Shown here: one piece after another, positions 8,291 to 15,810 of the stretch
Layout of the letters: every line of letters starts with the position of its first letter
How positions within the stretch are numbered: the stretch's first letter is position 1
Origin: Agreia sp. Leaf210
GTDB taxonomy: Bacteria > Actinomycetota > Actinomycetes > Actinomycetales > Microbacteriaceae
Length of the DNA stretch: 64,000 nucleotides
Assembly: GCF_001421485.1 (NCBI RefSeq)
Contig: NZ_LMKK01000002.1
Coordinates: 529,561 to 593,560, forward strand
Direction: 5' to 3'
Made by a program: the position numbers and the translations under genes
Notes under the pieces: generated by a model
What the model was told of the DNA's origin: nothing
Seen by the model: the letters and a program-made list of their open reading frames with translations, nothing else
Database searches by the model: none

Positions 8291-9736
8291 ATGACCGACA
8301 CGAACCGTTACGTGAAGCCCCAGCCGGACGTCGACCCCGCCCTCGCCGCCTATGCGACCGAGTTCATCGACATCGTCGACGCCCTGCCGAGCTACCGCCC
8401 GATGGTCGGCTGCATCGTTCCGGCCTATAACGAGGCGGACTCCATCGCCCAGGTGCTCGAATCGCTCCTGGCGCAGACCCGCCTTCCCGACGTCATCCAC
8501 GTGGTCGTCAACAACTCCACCGACAAGACGGTCGAGATCGCCAGCGAGTTCGCCGGCCCCCACAGCCGCACCGACAATGGTGTGACTCAGGAGACCGAGA
8601 TCTTCATCCACGACATCGGCGAAAACCCCGACAAGAAGGTCGGCGCTCTCAACTACGGGTTCTCGCTCGTCGAGGGCTGTGACTACCTGCTCGGTGTCGA
8701 CGGTGACACCACGGCCGACGTCACCGCCGTCGAGTCGCTCGAGGCGGAGATCGCATCCGATACCCGCATCGGCGGCATCTCCGCGATCTACTCGATCGAC
8801 GAGGCGCCCATCAAGGGCACGATGGCCAAGTTCCTCATCTCGGGCCAGCGCGCACAGTTCGCCGCGTTCAACATGCAGAACATGCTCCGCGGCCGCAACA
8901 TGGCCGTTCTCGGCGGCCAATTCTCGATCTTCTCGATCAAGGCGCTGCGCGAGGTCATGGTCGACAGCCACCAGGCGACGCCGTGGGTCAAGGACTCCGA
9001 GGTCGAGGACTCCCTGCTCTCGCTGCAGATCAAGAGCGCCGGCTACCTCACCAAGATCTCGGCCCGCGCCCGCGCCAACGTCGGCGGCATGACCACCCTG
9101 CGCGGCCTCGACGCCCAGCAGGTCAAGTGGAACTTCGGCGCCATCGAGCTCATGTGGCCCGGACAGCGTGGTGACACCAAGGGGCAGCCCCTCCACCCGA
9201 ACCTGCGTCTGCGCTGGCTCGAGAACTTCTCGATGGTCGCGAACATCGTGACCCGAGGGCTCTTCTTCCTGCTGCTCATCGCGTCGCTCTCGATCGGCGC
9301 ATTCGTGTTCAGCCCGGTCTGGCTCGTTCCGCCGCTGGTCGCCATCCTGCTGAACTGGCGCACCGCCGCCTCCATGAAGAACCGCTCCTGGAGAGACACG
9401 TTCTTCGCCATGGCGATGTTCCCCGCCGAGCTCTACATGTGGGTTCGTATCGGCCACTTCGTTCGGGCCTGGTCGAAGTTCGCCAGCAACAAGCAGGTCG
9501 ACAACTGGGCCGAGCAGGCCAAGGCCGAGCGAGGCTCGGGCAACGCCTACCTCACGCCGCTTCTCGTCGCCGCGGGCATCGTCGTGGCGATGGTGGTCAT
9601 CTGGATGCAGCTGCCCATCGTCGCCCAGTCGACCATTCTCTGGATCGGCTGGCCCGTGCTCGGTGTCATCACCGTGCTCCAGACGCTCACCATGTTCGCC
9701 AAGCTCGTCAAGCGTCAGCACGGCTACAAGGTATGA
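8291..9736 (+). CDS. Processive family 2 glycosyltransferase, membrane-bound
   Basis: 481 residues. The GT-A core begins with VGCIVPAYNEADSIAQVL. Metal and nucleotide-sugar binding is shown by GVDGDTTAD (DxD-type), the catalytic base region by SEVEDSLLSLQIKSAGY, and the processive signature by a QxxKW variant of QxxRW in QQVKWNFG. Several membrane helices follow (about residues 310-375 and 415-475), as in cellulose, hyaluronan and poly-GlcNAc synthases. The sugar cannot be read, but the GH6 endoglucanase at 11099 points to a beta-1,4-glucan. There is no PilZ domain, so direct cyclic-di-GMP control as in BcsA is unlikely. The stop overlaps the next start (ATGA). Confidence 0.85.
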   Translation: MTDTNRYVKPQPDVDPALAAYATEFIDIVDALPSYRPMVGCIVPAYNEADSIAQVLESLLAQTRLPDVIHVVVNNSTDKTVEIASEFAGPHSRTDNGVTQETEIFIHDIGENPDKKVGALNYGFSLVEGCDYLLGVDGDTTADVTAVESLEAEIASDTRIGGISAIYSIDEAPIKGTMAKFLISGQRAQFAAFNMQNMLRGRNMAVLGGQFSIFSIKALREVMVDSHQATPWVKDSEVEDSLLSLQIKSAGYLTKISARARANVGGMTTLRGLDAQQVKWNFGAIELMWPGQRGDTKGQPLHPNLRLRWLENFSMVANIVTRGLFFLLLIASLSIGAFVFSPVWLVPPLVAILLNWRTAASMKNRSWRDTFFAMAMFPAELYMWVRIGHFVRAWSKFASNKQVDNWAEQAKAERGSGNAYLTPLLVAAGIVVAMVVIWMQLPIVAQSTILWIGWPVLGVITVLQTLTMFAKLVKRQHGYKV

Positions 9737-10095
9737 GTCGTCTACTCGACGAGGACGCCCTCCACGATCTGCTTTCAGCGGTGGGTCGGGACGAGGGAGC
9801 GCGTTCCCGTTTCGCCCGTGATTTCGTCAGCCTCTGGGAGACCCGTGTCCGGAGGCTGACGAACGCCCTCGAGATCCGAGACGCTGAGGAGGCACACGTC
9901 GTGCTCCTCAGCATCCGGTCATCGAGCAAGATGATCGGCGCTCAGATCATCGAGGCAACAGCGACGCTGATGCACAGCTCGCTCGATCGTCAAGACCTCG
10001 AGGGATGCGCGCGTCACATCGGTCGACTCGACCAGGTAGGACAGGAGACCTGCGTCGAGCTCGACGCACGGTTCGGTCTCAGCTCGAGCGTCTGA
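9733..10095 (+). CDS. Hpt-like helical protein lacking the phosphoacceptor histidine
   Basis: 120 residues, coupled to the glycosyltransferase by a 4-nt ATGA overlap. It is all helical and aligns with histidine phosphotransfer domains: VLLSIRSSSKMIGA (residues 57-70) corresponds to the consensus AAHSLKGSSxxLGA. The consensus His falls on Leu59, Lys on Arg62 and Gly on Ser63. A histidine at residue 55 is four positions early, one helical turn away, and may or may not substitute. A degenerate Hpt could bind the receiver of the convergent regulator without passing phosphate on. The homology call rests on this motif and the helical length, not on a profile search. Confidence 0.65.
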   Translation: MSRLLDEDALHDLLSAVGRDEGARSRFARDFVSLWETRVRRLTNALEIRDAEEAHVVLLSIRSSSKMIGAQIIEATATLMHSSLDRQDLEGCARHIGRLDQVGQETCVELDARFGLSSSV

Positions 10096-10098
10096 CGG

Positions 10099-11022
10099 CT
10101 ACTCGTCTGCTGCAGCGAGCCTGTAGCCCACGCCGCGCACGGTCTCGAGCCAGCGCGGCGCGGTGAGGCTGTCGCCGAGCTTCTTGCGCAGATTGCCCAT
10201 GTGCACCTCGACGGCCCGCTTGTCGGCCTCGGTCACGTAGTAGGCGGTCACGTAGCTCTCGCCGCGCAGCAGCAGCGCGAGGTCGGCCTTGGTTCGAACC
10301 CGCCGCCGCGATTCCACGACCGCGACGAGCAGATCGAACTCGGTGCGAGTGAGATCGAGGTCTCTACCATCGAGCGAGGCCAGTCGCATCTCTCGATTGA
10401 GACGCAGACCGTTGTGGCCGATCCATCCCTCGCCGCCGTCTTCCGACGTCTCGCGCCCGACCGGGGCAGCCGCTTCCGGCGCGGCATCGGGAACACCCGG
10501 GGCCGCGTGTGCGCCGGTGCGTGTGCTCGGCTCGCCGACCGGCGCGGGGGCGACGGCAACCGGCGCCTCGGCGACCAGGGCTGCCGCAGGAGCGGGTGCT
10601 GCTGTGGGAGCGGGCGCTGCCGCAGGAGCAGCAGGTACGGCCGCTGCGGGCTCCTCGGTCGTCGCCATGCGCGGACGACGCAGCATCGCGTCGATGCGGG
10701 CGCGCAGCTCCCGCGGGCGGAACGGTTTGGTCAGATAGTCGTCGGCACCGGCCTCGAGGCCCTGCAGGGTGTCGATCTCCTCGTCGCGGGCCGTGAGCAT
10801 GACGATGTAGGTCTGGCTGAACGTGCGCAGACGCTTCGCCACCTCGAAGCCGTCCATGCCAGGCATGCTCACGTCGAGGGTGGTGACGATCGGCTCGTAG
10901 GCACGCACCGCCTGGATGCCGTCGTGGCCGTTGCTCGTGGCGATCACGTCGAACCCCGCCTGCGTCAGAACGCTCTCGAGCAGGTGCCGGATGTCGGCAT
11001 CGTCCTCGATGATGACGGCCAT
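10099..11022 (-). CDS. OmpR/PhoB-family response regulator with long Ala/Pro linker
   Basis: About 307 residues from the ATG at 11022, which has GAGAG upstream. TTG at 11061 or GTG at 11049 are alternatives. The receiver domain is intact: acidic pocket IIEDDADI, phospho-Asp in TTLDVSMPGMDG, Thr in MLTARDEE and Lys in YLTKPFRP. A linker of roughly 80 residues is strikingly rich in Ala and Pro. The C-terminal winged helix carries EVHMGNLRKKLGD and VRGVGYRLA. It converges with the Hpt-like gene (3 nt between stops) and lies upstream of no obvious kinase on its own strand, so the kinase at 4702 is the likely partner. Confidence 0.88.
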   Translation of the reverse strand: MAVIIEDDADIRHLLESVLTQAGFDVIATSNGHDGIQAVRAYEPIVTTLDVSMPGMDGFEVAKRLRTFSQTYIVMLTARDEEIDTLQGLEAGADDYLTKPFRPRELRARIDAMLRRPRMATTEEPAAAVPAAPAAAPAPTAAPAPAAALVAEAPVAVAPAPVGEPSTRTGAHAAPGVPDAAPEAAAPVGRETSEDGGEGWIGHNGLRLNREMRLASLDGRDLDLTRTEFDLLVAVVESRRRVRTKADLALLLRGESYVTAYYVTEADKRAVEVHMGNLRKKLGDSLTAPRWLETVRGVGYRLAAADE

Positions 11023-11098
11023 TCGTCTCTCTTGCGCGTCAAAGCTCACAGTGATCCCCAATCCTTCGACGTACGGTGCACGATATCAAAGCGTGCGG

Positions 11099-12157
11099 TT
11101 ACCAGCCGGCATTGGCGGCCAGTTCGCTCACGCTCTGCGGCCACCAGGTTCCCGCCGCCGGTCCGCCGTTGCAGGCACCATCGCTCTCGCCCGGCGGCTT
11201 GATCCACAGCTGCGCGTCGAGGTGTCCGGCGTTCGTGATGACGCTCGACTCCACTCCCAGCGCGCGCCCCGAGGGATTGCACCATTCGCCGTTCGAACCG
11301 TTGCCGTTTCGGCCCGTGTCGATGACGTAGTGCGAGTCACCCGTGAGGGCAGAGAGCTTCTCGCCGTAGGCGCGCTCCTTCACGGTGGCGTTGTAATTCG
11401 AGACGTTCGTTGCGAAGCCACGGGTCTGCGCGATGCCGGCGCGCGTCAGCAGATCGGCCATCTGAGTGGCGGGAAGCCAGGTCGAGTGCCCGCCGTCGAG
11501 GTAGACGGTGGCCTTGGTCGTGGCGAAGGTCTCGACTGCACCCTTCACCTGGGCGACGCGCTCGTCGACGTTGCCGCACTGCGTCGCCAGGGCGAGAGCA
11601 TCCGGTTCGAGAACGACGATGGCTGAGCGCTGGGCGATCGCACCGGCGATCTCGGCCGTCCACAGGGGGTACTCGGCTGCCGTGAGGCCACCAGCCGACT
11701 GGTTGCCACAGTCGCGGTTCGGCACTCCGTAGACGACGAAGATCGGAGTGGCTCCTTGAGACTCTGCAGAGTCGAGGATCTGAGTCACCGTCGCCGCGAT
11801 CGTGGCGGTCGGGTTGCGCTCGGGCACCAGCCAGATCGCCGTGGGCACGGCGGCGAGTTTGTCGAGAACCTCGGTGCCGGCCGACGGAGCGACGGGCTGA
11901 TCCGCGACACCGGCATCGGCGGCAGCGGATGCGGCCGCGGCCTTCGCCGCAAGGGAGTCGGGATCGACATAGAAGGTGTCGCCCTGCAACGGGTTGTCGA
12001 TGACGACCTCACCATTCGAATCGGTGCCGGGTGCCGACTCGGACGACGCCATGGGCGCCGTGACCAACCCCGTGAAGACGACGCCGAGAGCGACGATGGG
12101 CAGGGTCAGCGCCACGATGGCGATCGCTACCCCGATGCGCGAGCCTTTAGACGTCAC
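11099..12157 (-). CDS. Glycoside hydrolase family 6 (endoglucanase/cellobiohydrolase)
   Basis: 352 residues. Both GH6 signatures are visible: VVYGVPNRDC (141-150) fits V-x-Y-x(2)-P-x-R-D-C, and IVVLEPDALA (180-189) carries the catalytic-acid region around Asp186. Further family features are WLPATQMADLL, FATNVSNYN and the C-terminal AQLWIKPPGESDG. An N-terminal hydrophobic segment (about residues 8-32) followed by a Ser/Ala-rich linker indicates secretion or membrane anchoring. The family cleaves beta-1,4-glucans with inversion. The GTG start overlaps the upstream stop (GTGA), so it is coupled to the RNA methyltransferase gene. With the GT2 gene it recalls the CslA/CslZ pairing for cellulose-like glycan in Streptomyces. 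Confidence 0.9.
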   Translation of the reverse strand: MTSKGSRIGVAIAIVALTLPIVALGVVFTGLVTAPMASSESAPGTDSNGEVVIDNPLQGDTFYVDPDSLAAKAAAASAAADAGVADQPVAPSAGTEVLDKLAAVPTAIWLVPERNPTATIAATVTQILDSAESQGATPIFVVYGVPNRDCGNQSAGGLTAAEYPLWTAEIAGAIAQRSAIVVLEPDALALATQCGNVDERVAQVKGAVETFATTKATVYLDGGHSTWLPATQMADLLTRAGIAQTRGFATNVSNYNATVKERAYGEKLSALTGDSHYVIDTGRNGNGSNGEWCNPSGRALGVESSVITNAGHLDAQLWIKPPGESDGACNGGPAAGTWWPQSVSELAANAGW

Positions 12158-12831
12158 TGGGTAAGTGTATCCGGGGCGGCGCCGGCGAATGCGACGTGCT
12201 GCAGGATCCAGGCGTGCATTGCGACCGCTGCCGCCGCCGAGGCGTTGATCGAGCGGGTCGACCCGAATTGGCTGATCTCGACGATCGCATCGGCCGCCTC
12301 GAGTGCGGGCGAGGAGAGCCCGGGGCCCTCCTGCCCGAAGAGCAGCACGCACGAGGCCGGCAGCGAGAAGGTCTCGATGATGACGCTGCCGGGCACGTTG
12401 TCGATCGCGATGACCGGCAGACCCGCATCCGCCGCCCACGCCACGAACGTCTCGACGTCGGGATGATGGAGAACGTGTTGGTAGCGATCGGTCACCATGG
12501 CTCCGCGCTTGTTCCAACGCCGGCGCCCGATGATATGCACGGTGTCGGCACCGAACGCGTTGGCGCTGCGCACGATCGACCCGATATTGAGGTCGTGCTG
12601 CCAATTCTCGATCGCCACGTGGAACGGGTGACGGGTCAGATCGAGATCGGCGACGATCGCGTCCATGCGCCAGTAGCGATAGCGGTCGATCACGTTGCGG
12701 GAGTCGCCGGATGCCAGCAGCTCGGCGTCATAGAAATCATCGTCGGGCCATTCGCCCTGCCACGGGCCGACGCCGTTGGTAGTCAGTTCGACAGACGGAT
12801 TCTGCGGGGCGGGAATCGGTTCATCGGACAT
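12154..12831 (-). CDS. TrmH/SpoU-family RNA 2'-O-methyltransferase
   Basis: 225 residues. The three SpoU motifs are present in order: HDLNIGSIVRSANAFG with the catalytic Arg region, VLLFGQEGPGLS, and ISQFGSTRSINASAAAAVAMHAW for S-adenosylmethionine and dimer contacts. A ~60-residue N-terminal extension precedes the knot. The RNA target (tRNA or rRNA) cannot be told from sequence. TAGCCT lies six bases before the ATG at 12831, predicting a leaderless message. Its stop codon overlaps the GTG of the GH6 gene. Confidence 0.88.
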   Translation of the reverse strand: MSDEPIPAPQNPSVELTTNGVGPWQGEWPDDDFYDAELLASGDSRNVIDRYRYWRMDAIVADLDLTRHPFHVAIENWQHDLNIGSIVRSANAFGADTVHIIGRRRWNKRGAMVTDRYQHVLHHPDVETFVAWAADAGLPVIAIDNVPGSVIIETFSLPASCVLLFGQEGPGLSSPALEAADAIVEISQFGSTRSINASAAAAVAMHAWILQHVAFAGAAPDTLTQ

Positions 12832-12843
12832 GCTCTCAGGCTA
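12832..12843 (-). promoter_or_regulatory. -10 element of leaderless promoter, TrmH-type gene
   Basis: TAGCCT (12843-12838, minus strand) then six bases then ATG at 12831. The same TAGCCT-6 nt-start arrangement occurs at 16614 and 36388. Confidence 0.45.
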
Positions 12844-12904
12844 CCGGCCTCCATTCCCGGGCCCGGTTCCAGCGACGAGTCGTCACAGGTTCCTGAGATT
12901 CACT

Positions 12905-12920
12905 TTTAGGCGCGCCTAAA
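12905..12920. promoter_or_regulatory. Perfect 16-bp palindrome, candidate MntR/DtxR operator
   Basis: TTTAGGCGCGCCTAAA is a perfect palindrome of the DtxR/MntR box type (TTAGGC and its complement GCCTAA). It occupies the -35 position of the mntH promoter: with the -10 TACAGT at 12928-12933 the spacer is 17 bp. The gene downstream is an NRAMP transporter and the next gene a DtxR/MntR regulator, so manganese- or iron-dependent repression is strongly suggested. Confidence 0.75.
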
Positions 12921-12927
12921 TATTCGC

Positions 12928-12939
12928 TACAGTGGCCAC
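12928..12939 (+). promoter_or_regulatory. -10 element of leaderless mntH promoter
   Basis: TACAGT at 12928-12933 is followed by six bases and the ATG at 12940, predicting a leaderless transcript. The palindrome at 12905-12920 overlaps the -35 region, so a bound repressor would block polymerase directly. Confidence 0.5.
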
Positions 12940-14193
12940 ATGCTCCGAGCCTCTTCACCCGTGACGAAGCCGACAACGCCGCGCGGTTCACACCTGGTGT
13001 GGCTGCTCGGCCCAGCCCTCGTCGCGGGCGTCGCCTATCTCGACCCGGGCAATGTCGCCAGCAACATGACCGCTGGCGCGACGTTCGGCTTCCTGCTCGT
13101 GTGGATCGTGGTGCTGGGCAACGTCATGGCGTGGCTCATCCAGTACCTGTCGGCGAAGCTCGGCATCGTGACCGGCAAGAGCCTGCCCGAGCTGCTCGGC
13201 GAGCGCATCGGTTCACTCTGGGGTCGTCGACTGTTCTGGGTGCAGGCCGAGCTCGTCGCCATGGCGACGGATCTCGCCGAGATCATCGGAGGGGCCATCG
13301 CCCTCTCTCTGCTCTTCGATCTGCCGCTGCTGCTCGGCGGCGTGATCACCGGCACCGTCTCGATGCTGGTCCTCGTCCTTCAAGGCTCGGGTCGGCAGAA
13401 GACATTCGAGCGCGTCATCATCTCGATGCTCGTGATCATCGCGGTGGGTTTCGCGGCCGGCGTGGTCATCAACCCGCCCGACGGGGCTTCCGTCGTCGGC
13501 GGTCTCGTGCCTCGCTTCGAGGGCCCGTCTTCGGTGCTGCTCGCGGCATCCATTCTCGGCGCCACGATCATGCCGCACGCCATCTACGCGCATTCGGCCC
13601 TGACGCGCGACCGCTTCGTCGTTCGGGCCGCCGACCACACCACGAAGCGCCTCATCACGGCCACCCGCTGGGACGTCACGATCGCACTCGTCATCGCGGG
13701 AACCGTGAATCTCGCCATCCTGCTCCTCGCGGCAACCTCTCTGCAGGGCGTCGCGGGCACCGAGACTCTCGAGGGTGCGCACGCCGCCATCGGGCAGGCC
13801 ATGGGCGGCGTCGTCGCGACGCTGTTCGCCGTGGGGCTGCTCGCATCCGGTCTCGCGTCGACCTCGGTCGGAGCCTACGCGGGGGCCGAGATCATGCAGG
13901 GCCTCCTGCGGTTGCGCGTGCCGATCGTCTGGCGCCGCCTCGTCACCCTGCTTCCGGCGCTCGTCATTCTGGGGATCGGGATCGATCCCACCTGGGCTCT
14001 CGTCGTCAGCCAGGTCGTGCTCTCGTTCGGCATTCCGTTCGCTCTCATCCCGTTGGTCTGGCTGACCTCGAGGCGTTCATTGCTCGGGGAGTTCACCAAC
14101 CGCTGGCACACCACCGTCGCCGGAGTCATTGCGTCGGTGCTGCTCGTGACTCTCAATGTGACCCTGCTCGTGCTCATCTTCACGGGGGCGTGA
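12940..14193 (+). CDS. mntH: NRAMP family divalent metal (Mn2+/Fe2+) transporter
   Basis: 417 residues, about 11 membrane helices, a proton-coupled importer of divalent metals. The family's metal-binding helix 1 motif is intact (YLDPGN, residues 33-38), as is the helix 6 motif MPHAIYAHS beginning at residue 211. A conserved AxxxA-rich helix and GLLASGLASTSVGAYAG follow. The length is typical. The promoter carries a perfect MntR-type palindrome at -35, and the regulator gene follows 18 bp downstream, which supports manganese as the main substrate. Confidence 0.92.
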   Translation: MLRASSPVTKPTTPRGSHLVWLLGPALVAGVAYLDPGNVASNMTAGATFGFLLVWIVVLGNVMAWLIQYLSAKLGIVTGKSLPELLGERIGSLWGRRLFWVQAELVAMATDLAEIIGGAIALSLLFDLPLLLGGVITGTVSMLVLVLQGSGRQKTFERVIISMLVIIAVGFAAGVVINPPDGASVVGGLVPRFEGPSSVLLAASILGATIMPHAIYAHSALTRDRFVVRAADHTTKRLITATRWDVTIALVIAGTVNLAILLLAATSLQGVAGTETLEGAHAAIGQAMGGVVATLFAVGLLASGLASTSVGAYAGAEIMQGLLRLRVPIVWRRLVTLLPALVILGIGIDPTWALVVSQVVLSFGIPFALIPLVWLTSRRSLLGEFTNRWHTTVAGVIASVLLVTLNVTLLVLIFTGA

Positions 14194-14196
14194 GCC

Positions 14197-14202
14197 TAGG
14201 CT
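14197..14202 (+). promoter_or_regulatory. -10-like TAGGCT upstream of mntR
   Basis: TAGGCT ends nine bases before the ATG at 14212, leaving a leader of at most a few bases. mntR may therefore be transcribed from its own promoter as well as by read-through from mntH. Confidence 0.3.
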
Positions 14203-14211
14203 GGGGTCATC

Positions 14212-14934
14212 ATGAGCATCCCCGAGCCGGTCGCGCGTCGCACCCAGCCGAACGCCGACTCCGCCGCGGAGGACTACCTCAAGACGATCTACCACCACAC
14301 CGAGTGGCAGTCCGCTCCCGTCACACCGTCGGTACTGGCCGCGACCATGGGCGTCGCTCCGTCGTCGGTCACCGAGATGGCGAAGAAGCTCAGCGCCGCA
14401 GGGCTCGTGAACTACGAACCATACAAACCGCTGACGCTCACGAAGGCGGGCACGGCTCGGGCCCGGGGCGTCATCCGTCGGCACCGTCTCATCGAGACCT
14501 GGCTGGTCGACGAGATGGGCTACGACTGGCACGAGGTGCACGACGAGGCCGAAGTACTCGAGCATTCCATCAGCGATCGGCTCCTCGACGCCATCGACGC
14601 GCGCCTCGGGCATCCCACTCGAGACCCGCACGGCGACCCCATTCCCTCGGCCGACGGCACGGTGGACTCGTCGCCCGCGCTCCTTCTGTCGGAGGCGGCC
14701 GTCGGATCGACCGGCATGGTGGTGCGCATCAGCGACAGAGACCCGTCACTTCTCCTCTCGCTCGCCGCGGCAGGCATCCGGCCCTCGACGACCGTGTCGG
14801 TGGTGTCTCGGGATGCCTCGACCGGCTTCATCGTGCGCGTCGCCGGGGCCAGCGATACGGATGCCGATGCCGGCCCGCTCGTGCCCGTCTCGGCATCCGG
14901 CGGCTCGTCGATCTGGATCTCGACACCAGCCTGA
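14212..14934 (+). CDS. mntR: DtxR/MntR-family metal-dependent repressor
   Basis: 240 residues. The N-terminal winged helix (SAAEDYLKTIYHH, TPSVLAATMGVAPSSVTEMAKKL) is followed by the dimerisation/metal domain with the hallmark RRHRLIETWLVDEMGYDWHE and EAEVLEHSISDRLLDAID, supplying the His/Glu/Asp ligands. The C-terminal ~90 residues look like an SH3/FeoA-like domain, as in the long DtxR/IdeR/MntR proteins. It adjoins mntH and is the likely ligand of the palindrome at 12905. The start has no clear ribosome-binding site. Confidence 0.9.
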   Translation: MSIPEPVARRTQPNADSAAEDYLKTIYHHTEWQSAPVTPSVLAATMGVAPSSVTEMAKKLSAAGLVNYEPYKPLTLTKAGTARARGVIRRHRLIETWLVDEMGYDWHEVHDEAEVLEHSISDRLLDAIDARLGHPTRDPHGDPIPSADGTVDSSPALLLSEAAVGSTGMVVRISDRDPSLLLSLAAAGIRPSTTVSVVSRDASTGFIVRVAGASDTDADAGPLVPVSASGGSSIWISTPA

Positions 14935-14991
14935 GCCCTGCGTGGCTACCGCCGCTAGGCTGGGCGAAGCAGGCTATGAAAGGACTCTCCC

Positions 14992-15792
14992 ATGGCTCGA
15001 CGCGATGAGATCGAATGCTGGCTGACCGATATGGACGGCGTTCTCGTGCACGAGAACAGGGCGCTTCCAGGGGCTGCCGAGCTGCTGCAGCAATGGCGCG
15101 ACGAGGGCAAGCCCTATCTGGTGCTCACCAACAACTCCATCTACACGCCGCGCGACCTCAGCGCCCGGCTGCGGGCATCCGGTCTCGAGGTGCCCGAGGA
15201 GGCCATCTGGACATCGGCGCTCGCCACGGCGAGCTTTCTGAAGTCGCAGATGCCCGGCGGCAGCGCCTTCGTGATCGGCGAGGCCGGCATCACGACCGCC
15301 CTGCATGAGGCGGGCTTCATCATGACCGACACCAACCCCGACTACGTGGTCGTCGGCGAGACCCGCAATTACTCGTTCGAGGCGATCACACGCGCGATCA
15401 GGCTGATCTCGGCCGGTGCGCGGTTCATCGTCACGAATCCGGATGCGACGGGGCCGAGTGCCGAGGGCCCGATGCCGGCCACCGGCGCGGTCGCCGCGCT
15501 CATCACCAAGGCCACGGGCATGGAGCCCTATGTCGTGGGCAAGCCCAACCCCATGATGTTCCGTTCCGCGCTCAACCGCATCGGCGCTCACTCCGAGAAC
15601 ACGGGCATGATCGGCGACCGCATGGACACCGACGTGGTGGCCGGTATCGAGGCGGGGCTGCACACGATCCTGGTGCTCACCGGTATCAGCGACCAGGCCG
15701 AGATCGAGAAGTACCCGTTCCGCCCAGACGAGATCCTCGCGGGAGTGCAGGACCTGCTTCGCACGGAACCCTTCGAATCAGACGAGATCTGA
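14992..15792 (+). CDS. HAD-IIA family (NagD-like) phosphatase
   Basis: 266 residues with all four HAD motifs: WLTDMDGVLVHE (nucleophile Asp), LVLTNNS, GKPNPMMF (Lys) and MIGDRMDTDVVAG (acidic pair). The C2b cap domain between motifs II and III places it in subfamily IIA with NagD and p-nitrophenyl/pyridoxal phosphatases. Its natural substrate is unknown. AAAGGA lies seven bases before the ATG. A TAGGCT element about 30 bp upstream probably gives a short leadered transcript, unlike the leaderless neighbours. Confidence 0.88.
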   Translation: MARRDEIECWLTDMDGVLVHENRALPGAAELLQQWRDEGKPYLVLTNNSIYTPRDLSARLRASGLEVPEEAIWTSALATASFLKSQMPGGSAFVIGEAGITTALHEAGFIMTDTNPDYVVVGETRNYSFEAITRAIRLISAGARFIVTNPDATGPSAEGPMPATGAVAALITKATGMEPYVVGKPNPMMFRSALNRIGAHSENTGMIGDRMDTDVVAGIEAGLHTILVLTGISDQAEIEKYPFRPDEILAGVQDLLRTEPFESDEI

Positions 15793-15810
15793 CCGCAGCC
15801 GCGTCCGCGC

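Noticed and set aside
10280-10300. tRNA-like GGTTCGAACCC word
   Set aside because: It lies inside the response-regulator gene and no cloverleaf can be drawn around it.
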